Assembly: GCF_036242395.1 (NCBI RefSeq)
Contig: NZ_CP108458.1
Coordinates: forward strand, 6,138,001-6,202,000
Direction: 5' to 3'
DNA: 64,000 bases
Source: Kitasatospora sp. NBC_01266
GTDB taxonomy: Bacteria > Actinomycetota > Actinomycetes > Streptomycetales > Streptomycetaceae
Below the pieces are notes generated by a model. That model did not search any database and was not told where the DNA came from. It saw nothing but the letters and a program-made list of their open reading frames with translations. Each line of letters opens with the position of its first letter. Within the stretch, counting starts at the first letter, position 1. The position numbers and the translations under genes were made by a program. Shown here one piece after another: positions 15,601 to 22,343 of the stretch.

Positions 15601-15865
15601 CGACCAGGGTGAGCCGGTATCCGCTCGGCGTGCTCGCGAGGACGTCGGCGCCCAACTGCGCCCGCGCCCTGGAGACGAGGACCTGCAGCGCCTTGCCCGG
15701 CCGCTCCGGCAACTCCTGTGGCCACAGCCCGGCCACCAGCCGCTCGGTGCTGCAGCCCGTGCGCAACTCGCCCGCGAGCAGCGCGAGGAGGGCGCGCAGC
15801 CGGGGCGCGGTGACCTCCTGTCCGCGATGGGCGACACGCGGCAGCAGGGTCAGGTCGGTGGTCAC
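12659..15865 (-). CDS. SARP/AfsR-type regulator with BTAD and NB-ARC ATPase domains
   Basis: A 1068-residue protein. Residues 1-88 are a trimmed OmpR-like winged helix (RLRALLALLAGELRTGCSTERLVAGLWP). Residues 95-240 form the bacterial transcriptional activation domain. An NB-ARC/STAND NTPase follows with Walker A GPGGLGKT (279-286), and then TPR-like helical repeats to the end. Such regulators activate secondary-metabolite genes after nucleotide-dependent switching. The chosen GTG start gives a winged helix lacking the usual first strand, but the frame upstream soon leaves the family likeness. A TATTCT box exactly six bases upstream suggests a leaderless mRNA. A Gly-Ala dipeptide run at about 982-1004 is encoded by a hexanucleotide microsatellite. 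Confidence 0.85.
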   Translation of the reverse strand: MTTDLTLLPRVAHRGQEVTAPRLRALLALLAGELRTGCSTERLVAGLWPQELPERPGKALQVLVSRARAQLGADVLASTPSGYRLTLVEDQVDSSALLLHAAASADRARAGDHAGSLAAAEAGLALWEGVADGGGDADDPVAALRAERAPVRDTLVRARALALARLGRHAEAAGPLAVAAAAHPRDEEVLAELLRGEAVTAGPSAALTRYEAYRRELRDGLGTDPGAGLKAVQQELLRGGPPVVRHGVPHEPNPLLGRDEDLAAVERLLRDSRAVTVVGPGGLGKTRLAHAVSRRAEQRVVYFVPLAGVTADEDVAAQVAAALGAGEGRPGAVSGPASADPVSGILGVLGSGPALLVLDNCEQVIRGAAGLVRALVSSSKDLRVLATSRSPLGLSSEAVYALPELGLDVSVDLFTQRARAARPAVELPPDAVAQLCRQLDGLPLAVELAAARVRVLSVPEIARRLGDRFALLRGGARDLPERHRTLHAVVEWSWNLLAEDARAALRTLSVFPGGFSGEAAEQVLGEDALLLLEQLADQSLLTVADTPAGARFRMLETVREFSAARRAEAGEEDAAVDRFLAWARDFGVAQHDFVFWPEPRPAWERIRPEQDNLALALRHALARTDGPTIAAITAVLAALWSTDSNFPRLVALAADTGPALSHYHPDPEYVEVARAAAAVCTTSLLMGYGPRAVRQLVTLRRLPPAPPDTLLRATAVVLSAIPEMRPPNYEVLQRLCDSDSHREQPLVAGIAECVATYVWEYEHDIDRALVSAHRMITALAPIDNPSVQLMRHSRLGELCLRMGQGEAAYQHLKAALAALPRLGDGHDYIGVHSALALACLQCQNPDEAEYWLRLAESANTPQQDAFSFYSSDPGGRAELALARGLTELGLGLWRDAVERMLADRSIHAGDPWLDPWALEIQSAAVTAHAHAGRLELVAGLVDRLRERLRTLVAAPSGSPMELPVLGTVLHALGMAGLTSGDAGAGAGAAAGAGAGAGAGAGAGAVRMIALAERLRALREFQPTMSAARARQAAENADRAAYADAVSGYAALERDELREAARALTSGRG
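12853..12921. repeat. Hexanucleotide microsatellite (GGCACC)n inside the SARP gene
   Basis: About ten GGCACC units, interrupted once by GGCAGC, encode alternating Gly and Ala on the minus strand. Copy changes keep the frame, so only the length of a flexible linker near the C-terminus would vary. Confidence 0.9.
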
Positions 15866-15871
15866 CCGTGC

Positions 15872-15877
15872 AGAATA
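15872..15877 (-). promoter_or_regulatory. Candidate -10 box (TATTCT) for a leaderless SARP transcript
   Basis: Read on the minus strand, TATTCT is followed by six bases and then the GTG start at 15865. No ribosome site is seen. Confidence 0.45.
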
Positions 15878-15994
15878 GCCAAGGCCCGGCCGCCGGAACG
15901 CCCGCCGTGGGCCGAACTCCCGCCGCGCGGGCGGCTGCAGTGCGACGACCGGCGGCGCCGCGGTGGTCGCGCCGCCGGCCCCCGAACGGCAGGA

Positions 15995-16024
15995 GGGGGT
16001 GCCCGCCGGCCGGCGGGCACCCCC
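15995..16024. terminator. 30-bp perfect palindrome, probable terminator of the SMR gene
   Basis: Arms of 15 bases (GGGGGTGCCCGCCGG and its complement) meet without a spacer. The hairpin lies 17 bases beyond the SMR stop on the minus strand and ahead of the SARP promoter, so it should isolate the SARP gene from read-through. Confidence 0.8.
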
Positions 16025-16040
16025 TCTGCACGGGTCTACC

Positions 16041-16364
16041 TCAGTGCGTGGCCCGCAGGTTGAGCAGCACCACGCCCACGATGATCAGCGCGATCCCCGC
16101 CAGCTGCGGCTTGCCCAGGTGCTCGCCGAAGGCGACCACGCCGATCGCCGCCACGGCCGCCGTGCCGGCGCCCGACCAGATCGCGTAGGCGACCGAGACC
16201 GGTATGTGCTTCAGGGCCTGGCCCAGCAGCAGGAAGGAGAGGACGTAGCCGATGCCCACCCCCACGCTCGGCCAGAGCTTGCTGAAGCCGTCGGTCAGCT
16301 TGAGGCAGCTGGTGGCACAGACCTCGCTCATGATGGCGAAGGCGAGCAGCAGGAAGGAGGGCAT
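16041..16364 (-). CDS. Small multidrug resistance (SMR/EmrE-type) efflux protein
   Basis: A 107-residue protein with four transmembrane helices and the SMR signatures: membrane-embedded Glu (FAIMSEVCATSCLKLTDGF, E14), WPSVGVGIGYVLSFLLL, VAYAIWSGAGTAAVAAIGVVAFGE and a short polar tail. It works as an antiparallel dimer exchanging protons for cationic compounds or guanidinium. The ATG is four bases from the stop of the HAD gene upstream, so the two are probably co-transcribed. Confidence 0.92.
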   Translation of the reverse strand: MPSFLLLAFAIMSEVCATSCLKLTDGFSKLWPSVGVGIGYVLSFLLLGQALKHIPVSVAYAIWSGAGTAAVAAIGVVAFGEHLGKPQLAGIALIIVGVVLLNLRATH

Positions 16365-16368
16365 GGGC

Positions 16369-17037
16369 CTATTCTCGCGGGCCGGTCAGGGCGGCCAGCA
16401 TCGGGAGGTCAGCTTCGGTCAGGCTGCCCAGCATGGTGATGCCGGGGGCCTGCGGAATGGGGGCCGTGGAGGACGGGACGGCGAGCACCGCGCAGCCGGC
16501 CGCGTGGGCGGAGGCGACGCCGGTCGGGGTGTCCTCGACGGCGACGCAGTCGGCCGGGTCGAGGCCGAGCTGGGCGGCGGCGGCCAGGTAGGGGGCCGGG
16601 TCGGGCTTGGTGCGCGGGGTGTCCTCGGCGGCCAGCGTGATGGTGAACCAGTCCCGGCCGAGGTGGGTGAGGACCAGGTCGACCACCTGCCGCGGCGAGG
16701 CGGAGACCAGCGCGGTCGGCACCGCCGCGTCGCGCAGCTCGGCCAGCAGGGCGAGCGCGCCGGGGCGGGGCACCACCTGGGCGGCGACCCGCTGGGTGAA
16801 GGCGAGGTTGAGCCGGGCGGCCAGCACGCCGACGCCGGGGGAGGTGGCCACCACCCGGTCCAGGTGGGCCGCGGTGTGCTCGACCGCGTGGCCGAGCACC
16901 TCGGGCTGGTCCACCTCGGAGAGCGGGTAGCCGAGCTCGGCGGCGATCTCCTCGGTCGCCTCCCACCAGAGGTGTTCGGTGTCGACCAGGGTGCCGTCCA
17001 TGTCGAAGAGGACGGCGCAGGGGAGCGAAGAGGTCAT
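16369..17037 (-). CDS. HAD-family phosphatase (beta-phosphoglucomutase-like)
   Basis: About 222 residues with the nucleophile motif FDMDGTLVDTE, a C1 cap, TALVSASP (motif II Ser), TKPDPAPY (motif III Lys) and VAVEDTPTGVASAHAAGC (motif IV). The set is complete, so an active phosphatase or phosphomutase is expected. The ATG at 17037 was taken. A GTG at 17049 would overlap the upstream ATPase stop (GTGA) and add VITT. It is the last gene of the transporter operon, so it may act on a product of the imported compound, but such HAD enzymes are often promiscuous. Confidence 0.82.
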   Translation of the reverse strand: MTSSLPCAVLFDMDGTLVDTEHLWWEATEEIAAELGYPLSEVDQPEVLGHAVEHTAAHLDRVVATSPGVGVLAARLNLAFTQRVAAQVVPRPGALALLAELRDAAVPTALVSASPRQVVDLVLTHLGRDWFTITLAAEDTPRTKPDPAPYLAAAAQLGLDPADCVAVEDTPTGVASAHAAGCAVLAVPSSTAPIPQAPGITMLGSLTEADLPMLAALTGPRE

Positions 17038-17045
17038 GGTGGTGA

Positions 17046-18140
17046 TCACTGCCCCGCGCCGGAACGGACGTCGACCAGGACCGGGCGGTCCGGCAGCGTC
17101 ACGTCGGCACCACCGCCGATCGGCAGCTGGGCGGCCTCCTCGGTGGGCAGGTCGGCCTTGACCGTGGTGCCGTCCGCCAGCCGGACGGTCAGCCGGGTGA
17201 CCGCGCCCAGGAAGCTCGCGCCGACCACCACCGCGGGGCCGTCCGCCATCGGGGTCAGGCCGACGTTCTCCGGGCGCACCAGCACCTCCAACTCGCCGGC
17301 GGCGGGCAGCTGCCCGTCCACCGCGTGGCGGCGGCCGAAGACCTCGACGCCCTCGCCCGCGCGCTGCGCCGGGATCCGGCTCATGGTGCCGACGAACTCC
17401 GCGACGAAGGCGGTGGCCGGGCGCGCGTAGAGCTCGCCCGGGGTGGCGCACTGCTCCAGGCGGCCGGAGCGCAGCACCGCGACCCGGTCGGCCATCGACA
17501 GCGCCTCCTCCTGGTCGTGGGTGACGAAGAGCGTGGTGATGCCCAGCTCCTGCTGCAGGCGGCGGATCTCCTCGCGCAGGTTGAGCCGGACCTTGGCGTC
17601 CAGCGCGGAGAGCGGCTCGTCGAGCAGCAGCACCCGCGGCTGCAGGGCGAGCGCGCGGGCCAGCGCGATGCGCTGCTGCTGGCCGCCGGACATCTGGTGC
17701 GGGAAGTGGGCGGCGCGCTGCGGCAGACCGACCAGCTCCAGCAGCTCCATCGCCCGCTTGCGCCGCTCGTCCTTGCCGACGCCGCGCATCTTCAGACCGA
17801 AGGAGACGTTGTCCAGCGCGGTCAGGTGCGGGAAGAGGCTGTAGGACTGGAACACCATGCCCGCGTCACGCTTGTGCGCGGGGATCCTGGTGACGTCCTC
17901 GCCGTCGACCAGCACCTCGCCCGAGTCGTGCGTCTCGAAGCCGGCCAGGATCCGCAGCGCGGTGGTCTTGCCGCAGCCCGAGGGGCCGAGCAGCGCGAGC
18001 AACTCGCCGGGGTGCACGGTCAGGTCGAGGCCGTCGAGCGCGACGGTGCTGCCGAACGCGCGCCGCAGCGAGCGGAACTCGACGGTGGCGCTGCCGGGCG
18101 CGAGGGGCACTCCGGTGGGGACGGTGGCGGCCGTGGTCAT
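17046..18140 (-). CDS. ABC importer ATP-binding protein (PotA/FbpC/phosphonate-type)
   Basis: A 364-residue ATPase with Walker A GPSGCGKTT, Q-loop FQSYSLFPH, signature MSGGQQQRIALARAL, Walker B VLLLDEPLSALD and H-loop VTHDQEEAL. A C-terminal TOBE-like domain contains VLVRPENVGL. This composition is that of the MOI/CUT2 importers for polyamines, ferric iron or 2-aminoethylphosphonate. Together with the upstream permeases and lipoprotein it makes a complete importer. A 97-bp gap with a 23-bp duplication separates it from the second permease gene. Confidence 0.88.
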   Translation of the reverse strand: MTTAATVPTGVPLAPGSATVEFRSLRRAFGSTVALDGLDLTVHPGELLALLGPSGCGKTTALRILAGFETHDSGEVLVDGEDVTRIPAHKRDAGMVFQSYSLFPHLTALDNVSFGLKMRGVGKDERRKRAMELLELVGLPQRAAHFPHQMSGGQQQRIALARALALQPRVLLLDEPLSALDAKVRLNLREEIRRLQQELGITTLFVTHDQEEALSMADRVAVLRSGRLEQCATPGELYARPATAFVAEFVGTMSRIPAQRAGEGVEVFGRRHAVDGQLPAAGELEVLVRPENVGLTPMADGPAVVVGASFLGAVTRLTVRLADGTTVKADLPTEEAAQLPIGGGADVTLPDRPVLVDVRSGAGQ

Positions 18141-18213
18141 GAGGGGAACTCCTGGAGGAAAGTGCGTGGGGGATCGTACGCGATCAGAGCCGCACGTGCG
18201 ATCGAAGAGGCGA

Positions 18214-18259
18214 CTCAGGCCCGCGCGGCCTTGCGGCTCAGGCTCGTGCGGCCTTGCGG
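18214..18259 (-). repeat. 23-bp tandem duplication of a permease gene tail
   Basis: Two 23-base copies begin at 18214 and 18237 and differ at two positions. The copy at 18237-18259 encodes the permease C-terminus and its TGA (18238-18240). The other copy repeats the tail, including a TGA 23 bases further downstream. Confidence 0.85.
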
Positions 18260-19077
18260 CCGCGGTTTCCGAGGACGGACATCAGCAGCAGCACGACCCA
18301 GACGACCAGCAGGCTGATCATCGAGACCGCGACCGACATCTGGCCGTCGGTCTTGCCGTACGAGTTGATCCACACCGAGAAGGGCTGGAAGCCGAGGATC
18401 GAGGCGGTGGTGAACTCGCCGAGCACCAGGGCGACGGTGAGCACCGAGGCGCTCAGCAGCGCGCTGCGCAGGTTGGGCAGCACCACCGAGAAGACCGCGC
18501 GCGGGTAGCTCGCGCCGCAGTTTCGGGCCGCCTCGACCAGCGTCGCGACGTCCACGCCGCGCAGTCCGCCGTCCAGCGCGCGGTACGCGAAGGGCAGCGC
18601 CATCAGCACGTACGCGACCAGCAGCACCACCGGGAAGTCGGGGTTCTGGATCGCCACGAAGGTCTGGAAGAACGGCGAGTTCGCGAAGTACTCCGGGCCC
18701 CAGCGCAGCACGCCGACGATGCCGGTGGTGAGCGCGACCACGGGGACGACCAGCGGCAGCGAGCACATCACCTCGATCACCGGGCGCAGCCTGGGCGAAC
18801 CGAGCCGGGCCGCGAGCAGCGCCGGAACCAGGATCAGCAGCAGCACCACCACGGTGGCCGCGGCCAGCTCCAGGCTGAGGTAGAGCGCGTCCAGGAAGCC
18901 GGGCGCCCCGAGCAGCGAGGTGTAGGCGTGGAAGGTGATGCCGCCGTGGTAGTCGTCGATGCTGAACCAGATCGACGCGCCCATCGGGACGAAGAAGTAC
19001 ACCGCGGCCAGCAGCAGGATGCCCGCGCGGCCGGGGCGGAAGCCACCCAGTGCGGTCTTGGAAGTCAGCTGAGCCAC
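18238..19077 (-). CDS. ABC importer permease 2
   Basis: A 279-residue inner-membrane protein with about six helices. The EAA loop is VEAARNCGASYPRAVFSVVLPNLRSALL, which docks with the ATPase. The start is the GTG at 19075-19077, which overlaps the 3' end of permease 1 by 13 bases and follows GGAG at a good distance. It continues the transporter operon. Its C-terminal codons are duplicated after the stop. Confidence 0.85.
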   Translation of the reverse strand: MAQLTSKTALGGFRPGRAGILLLAAVYFFVPMGASIWFSIDDYHGGITFHAYTSLLGAPGFLDALYLSLELAAATVVVLLLILVPALLAARLGSPRLRPVIEVMCSLPLVVPVVALTTGIVGVLRWGPEYFANSPFFQTFVAIQNPDFPVVLLVAYVLMALPFAYRALDGGLRGVDVATLVEAARNCGASYPRAVFSVVLPNLRSALLSASVLTVALVLGEFTTASILGFQPFSVWINSYGKTDGQMSVAVSMISLLVVWVVLLLMSVLGNRGRKAARA

Positions 19078-20042
19078 TTGGCACTCCGGCGCTGGAGGGG
19101 CAGGTAGATCGCCATCACCAGGCAGGCGACCACGATCATGTCGAGACCGAGCGCGAGGGCCAGGTTGCCCTGGCCGACCAGCACGTTGCCGGAGAGCGCG
19201 TCGCCGATCTGCATCGAGATCAGCGGGATCGAGCTGCCGACCATCGCCTCGGCGGTGGCGTACGCGGCGAACGAGGCGCCGAACAGCAGCACGTAGCCGC
19301 CGAGCAGCGAGGGCAGCAGCACCGGCAGCGCGACATATCGCCAGTACTGCAGGTTGGTGGCGCCGTTGTTCGCCGCCGCCTCGCGCCACTGCACCCGCAG
19401 GCCCTCCAGGGCCGGGGTGATGGTGAGGATCATCAGCGGGATCAGGAAGTAGAGGTAGACGACCGCCAGGCCGTCGAAGGTGTACAGGCTCCAGCCGTAC
19501 TTCTTCAGCCCCAGGCTGGTGGTGACCTCACCGGCGTTGCCGAGGGTGGCGACGAACATGAAGGCCAGCGGCACACCGCCGAAGTTGGCCAGCACGCCCG
19601 AACCGGACTGCACCGCCTCGCGCACGAAGCGCCAGCGGGAGGTGGCCACCGCCTGCGCGAGCGGCAGGCCGATCACGGTGCCGATCAGCGCGGTGAGCGC
19701 GGACAGCTTGACGCTGCCGAGCAGGGCCGTCAGGTAACCGCCCTGGAGGGAGGCGGTCAGGTTGGACATGGTGAACGTTCCGCCGCCGCCGGGGGCGTCG
19801 GTGGAGGTGGTGAAGGCACCGATCACGATGGCGATCGCGGGCAGGCCGAAGCCGACGGCGAAGAACACCATCAGCGGCAGCGCGCCGAGCCAGGAGCGGT
19901 TGGCGCCGGCACGACGGCGTCGGGGCCGGGTGTTGGCCGTGGGGGCGGCCGGGGAAGCGGAGCTTGCGGTACCGGGGGTCCCGCCGCCGCCGCTGGTGTC
20001 AGCGGCGGCGGCGGTCGGCACCGGGGTGGGAGCCGTAGTCAT
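19065..20042 (-). CDS. ABC importer permease 1
   Basis: A 325-residue membrane protein. A polar Gly/Pro/Ala-rich N-terminus (about 45 residues) precedes six or so helices. The EAA-type loop is REAAANNGATNLQYWRYVALPVLLPSLLGG. The start is the ATG at 20040-20042, eight bases after the lipoprotein gene stop. Permeases of this pair belong to the binding-protein-dependent importers that serve putrescine, iron or aminoethylphosphonate. The substrate is inferred from neighbours. Confidence 0.85.
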   Translation of the reverse strand: MTTAPTPVPTAAAADTSGGGGTPGTASSASPAAPTANTRPRRRRAGANRSWLGALPLMVFFAVGFGLPAIAIVIGAFTTSTDAPGGGGTFTMSNLTASLQGGYLTALLGSVKLSALTALIGTVIGLPLAQAVATSRWRFVREAVQSGSGVLANFGGVPLAFMFVATLGNAGEVTTSLGLKKYGWSLYTFDGLAVVYLYFLIPLMILTITPALEGLRVQWREAAANNGATNLQYWRYVALPVLLPSLLGGYVLLFGASFAAYATAEAMVGSSIPLISMQIGDALSGNVLVGQGNLALALGLDMIVVACLVMAIYLPLQRRSAKWLS

Positions 20043-20050
20043 GGTGTTGG

Positions 20051-21205
20051 TCAGCCCCCGATGGCCTTGGTCCAGTTGGACGTGATGGCGGCCTTGGCCG
20101 CGTCCTGCTGCGCCTGGGTCGGGAAGGTGGTGAACGGCTTGGCGATGGCCGGCAGCTTGGCGACGGCGGTCGCGTCCAGGGTGCCCGCGGTCTTCATCGA
20201 GTCGAACAGGGCCGGGGTGGCGTAGCCGCCCAGGAAGCCGTTCTGGCCGTCGGCGCTGTAGAGGTACTCCTCCCACAGGCGAGCGGCGGCCGGGTGCGGC
20301 GCATACTTGCTGATGGCCTGGTTGTAGAACTGGGCGAAGCTGCCGTCCGAGGGGATCGACACCTGCCAGTCGATGCCCTTGCTGGCGTACTGGCTGGTGT
20401 AGCCGGTGTTCAGGTACGACCAGTCGATGGTGATCGGGGTCTCACCGTTCTGCACGGTGGCGGAGGTGGCCTCGACCGGGTTGAAGTTGCCGACCGACTT
20501 CAGCTTCGCGAAGAAGTCGATGCCGGGCTGGATGTTGTCCAGCGAACCGCCGTTGGCGAGCGCCGCGGCCCAGACCGCGGAGAGCGCGGCGTTGGCCTTG
20601 GTCGGGTTGCCGTTCAGCGCGACCATGCCCTTGTAGGCCGGGTTCAGCAGGTCGGCGAAGGTCTTGGGGCAGGGGTTGACCTTCTTGGCGTCGCAGCCGA
20701 TCGAGACGTAGCCGCCGTAGTCGTTGTAGCTGGTGGCGTCGGCGGCCTTCATCGAGGCCGGGATCTGGTCGTACGAGGCGACCTTGTACGGGGCGAACAG
20801 GCCCTGCTGGGCGCCGGAGATGGCGAACGCGCTGCCCACGTCGACCACGTCGGGGCCGCGGTCCTGGCCCTCGCGGGAGGTGATCGCGTTGATCTCGTCC
20901 TGGCTGGAGCCGTCGGGGTTCTCGTCCTCGATCTTGATGCCGTACTTCTTGGTGAAGCCGTCCATCAGGACGCCGTAGTTGGCCCAGTCCCGGGGAAGGG
21001 TGATGACGTGGAGGTTGCCCTCCTTCTTGGCGGCCGCGACCAGCGCGTCCATCCCCCCGAAGTCGGCGGCCGAGGTGGCGGTCTTGGCCTTGCCGTCGCC
21101 GCTGCTCGAGGAAGAGGTCGAGGCGGAACCACAGGCGGTCAGAGAGAGCGCTGCGCAGGTCAGCACCGCCGCGACGGCGGCGGTACGGGCACGGTGCACG
21201 GTCAC
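20051..21205 (-). CDS. Solute-binding lipoprotein of the ABC importer
   Basis: A 384-residue protein with a lipoprotein signal: basic start, hydrophobic core and lipobox LTAC (Cys 25), followed by a Ser-rich linker. The mature part has the type II periplasmic fold seen in iron and phosphonate binding proteins (HVITLPRDWANYGVLMDGFTKKYGIKI, then DVVDVGSAFAISG). It starts at a GTG eight bases after GGAG. As first gene of the operon it lies downstream of the inverted repeat 21301-21318. Linkage to a TmpA-TmpB fusion and a GntR/UTRA regulator suggests a phosphonate such as 2-trimethylaminoethylphosphonate as ligand. That is inference, not shown by motifs. Confidence 0.82.
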   Translation of the reverse strand: MTVHRARTAAVAAVLTCAALSLTACGSASTSSSSSGDGKAKTATSAADFGGMDALVAAAKKEGNLHVITLPRDWANYGVLMDGFTKKYGIKIEDENPDGSSQDEINAITSREGQDRGPDVVDVGSAFAISGAQQGLFAPYKVASYDQIPASMKAADATSYNDYGGYVSIGCDAKKVNPCPKTFADLLNPAYKGMVALNGNPTKANAALSAVWAAALANGGSLDNIQPGIDFFAKLKSVGNFNPVEATSATVQNGETPITIDWSYLNTGYTSQYASKGIDWQVSIPSDGSFAQFYNQAISKYAPHPAAARLWEEYLYSADGQNGFLGGYATPALFDSMKTAGTLDATAVAKLPAIAKPFTTFPTQAQQDAAKAAITSNWTKAIGG

Positions 21206-21300
21206 GGGAGGATCTCCATGGATCGGGGTGCGGCAAGGTCGCGAGGACGCCGCAGGCAGGAGTTCGGGGCTGCTACTGCGACGGGAGGGGAGTCGGGTTC

Positions 21301-21318
21301 AAGTTGGTCAGCCAACTT
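21301..21318. promoter_or_regulatory. GntR-type operator upstream of the transporter operon
   Basis: AAGTTGGTCAGCCAACTT is a perfect dyad with AAGTTGG/CCAACTT arms. It lies in the gap between the lipoprotein gene (start 21205) and the gntR gene (start 21519). The same AAGTTG-N6-CAACTT core recurs before the dioxygenase fusion gene. Confidence 0.75.
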
Positions 21319-21518
21319 CGTCCGACGAGGGACAGTACGCCGGAACTGGATGACCAGGAGGTGAACGGGCGCCCCAGAACAGGGGTCGGCTGCGGGAACG
21401 GTGAAGTGCGGTCGGGCGATACCGGTCCGTCTGTCGTGCGAACGGCCAGCTCGGAGCCGATAAGGTCGAACCGTCCTGAGCCGCTGGTGCGCGGGACACT
21501 GAGGTAAGAGGGGGACCA

Positions 21519-22331
21519 GTGGGAGGCACGGTGACTTCGGGCGCTACGCAACTCGACGACCAGGAGGGCCAGGACGGCCCGACCGGCGGTGCGCTCTACC
21601 GCCAGGTCGCCGCGGATCTGCGGGAGGCGATCACCACCGGCGCGTACGGCGAGGCGGGCCGGCTGCCCGCCGAGGGTGCGCTGGCCGAGCGGTACGGCGT
21701 CTCGCGCGGCACGGTGCGCCAGGCGCTGGCGGTGCTGCGGGCCGACGGGCTGGTGACCTCGCGCCGGGGCACCCGCCGGGTGGTGCTGGGCAACGCCCGG
21801 GTGCAGAGCTTCTCGGAGCTGCTCAGCTTCACGCACTGGGCGCGCGCGATGGGCGAGGAGCCGGGGGGCCGCCTCGAATCGCTGGTCCGCCGGCCGGCCG
21901 ATGCCGCCGAGCGCGAGCAACTGCGCCTGGAGCCGGGCGTCGAGGTCTACGTGACGCTGCGGCTGCGCACCCTGTCCGGCACCGCCGTGATGGTCGAGCG
22001 CACCGTCTACCCGCCCCATGTCGGCGTGCTGGTCGCCAAGTTGCCGCCGGACGTGGTCTCGCACACCGAGCACCTGCGCGAGCACGGCATCCTGTTCACC
22101 GACGCCGACCACACCATCGACGTGGTGGCCGCCAACGCCGAGGACGCCAAGCTGCTCGGCTGCCGGCGCGGCGCCCCGCTGCTGCGGGAGCGCCGCCGCA
22201 CCACCGACCCCACCGGCCGCCCGGTGGAGTGGTCGCAGGACCGCTACCTGCCGGGCACGGTCGCCTTCAGCGTGCACAACTCGATGGTGACGTCCGCGCT
22301 CTCCCGGCACGCGCGCACGTCCGACGACTAG
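21519..22331 (+). CDS. GntR-family regulator with UTRA domain
   Basis: A 270-residue protein. A winged helix lies at about 27-92 (LYRQVAADLREAITTGAYGEAGRLPAEGALAERYGVSRGTVRQAL), followed by a UTRA ligand domain (ERTVYPPHVGVL, then DHTIDVVAANAEDAKLLG and PVEWSQDRYLPG). HutC/PhnF-type regulators bind small ligands and leave their operators. It is divergent from the transporter operon and convergent with the fusion gene. The start taken is the GTG at 21519, and an alternative GTG at 21531 would drop four residues. Confidence 0.88.
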   Translation: MGGTVTSGATQLDDQEGQDGPTGGALYRQVAADLREAITTGAYGEAGRLPAEGALAERYGVSRGTVRQALAVLRADGLVTSRRGTRRVVLGNARVQSFSELLSFTHWARAMGEEPGGRLESLVRRPADAAEREQLRLEPGVEVYVTLRLRTLSGTAVMVERTVYPPHVGVLVAKLPPDVVSHTEHLREHGILFTDADHTIDVVAANAEDAKLLGCRRGAPLLRERRRTTDPTGRPVEWSQDRYLPGTVAFSVHNSMVTSALSRHARTSDD

Positions 22332-22343
22332 GCTCCGTCGGCT

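Noticed and set aside
15866..16040. A plus-strand small gene between the SARP and SMR genes
   Set aside because: Open frames there run through the palindrome and have no ribosome site or family likeness.
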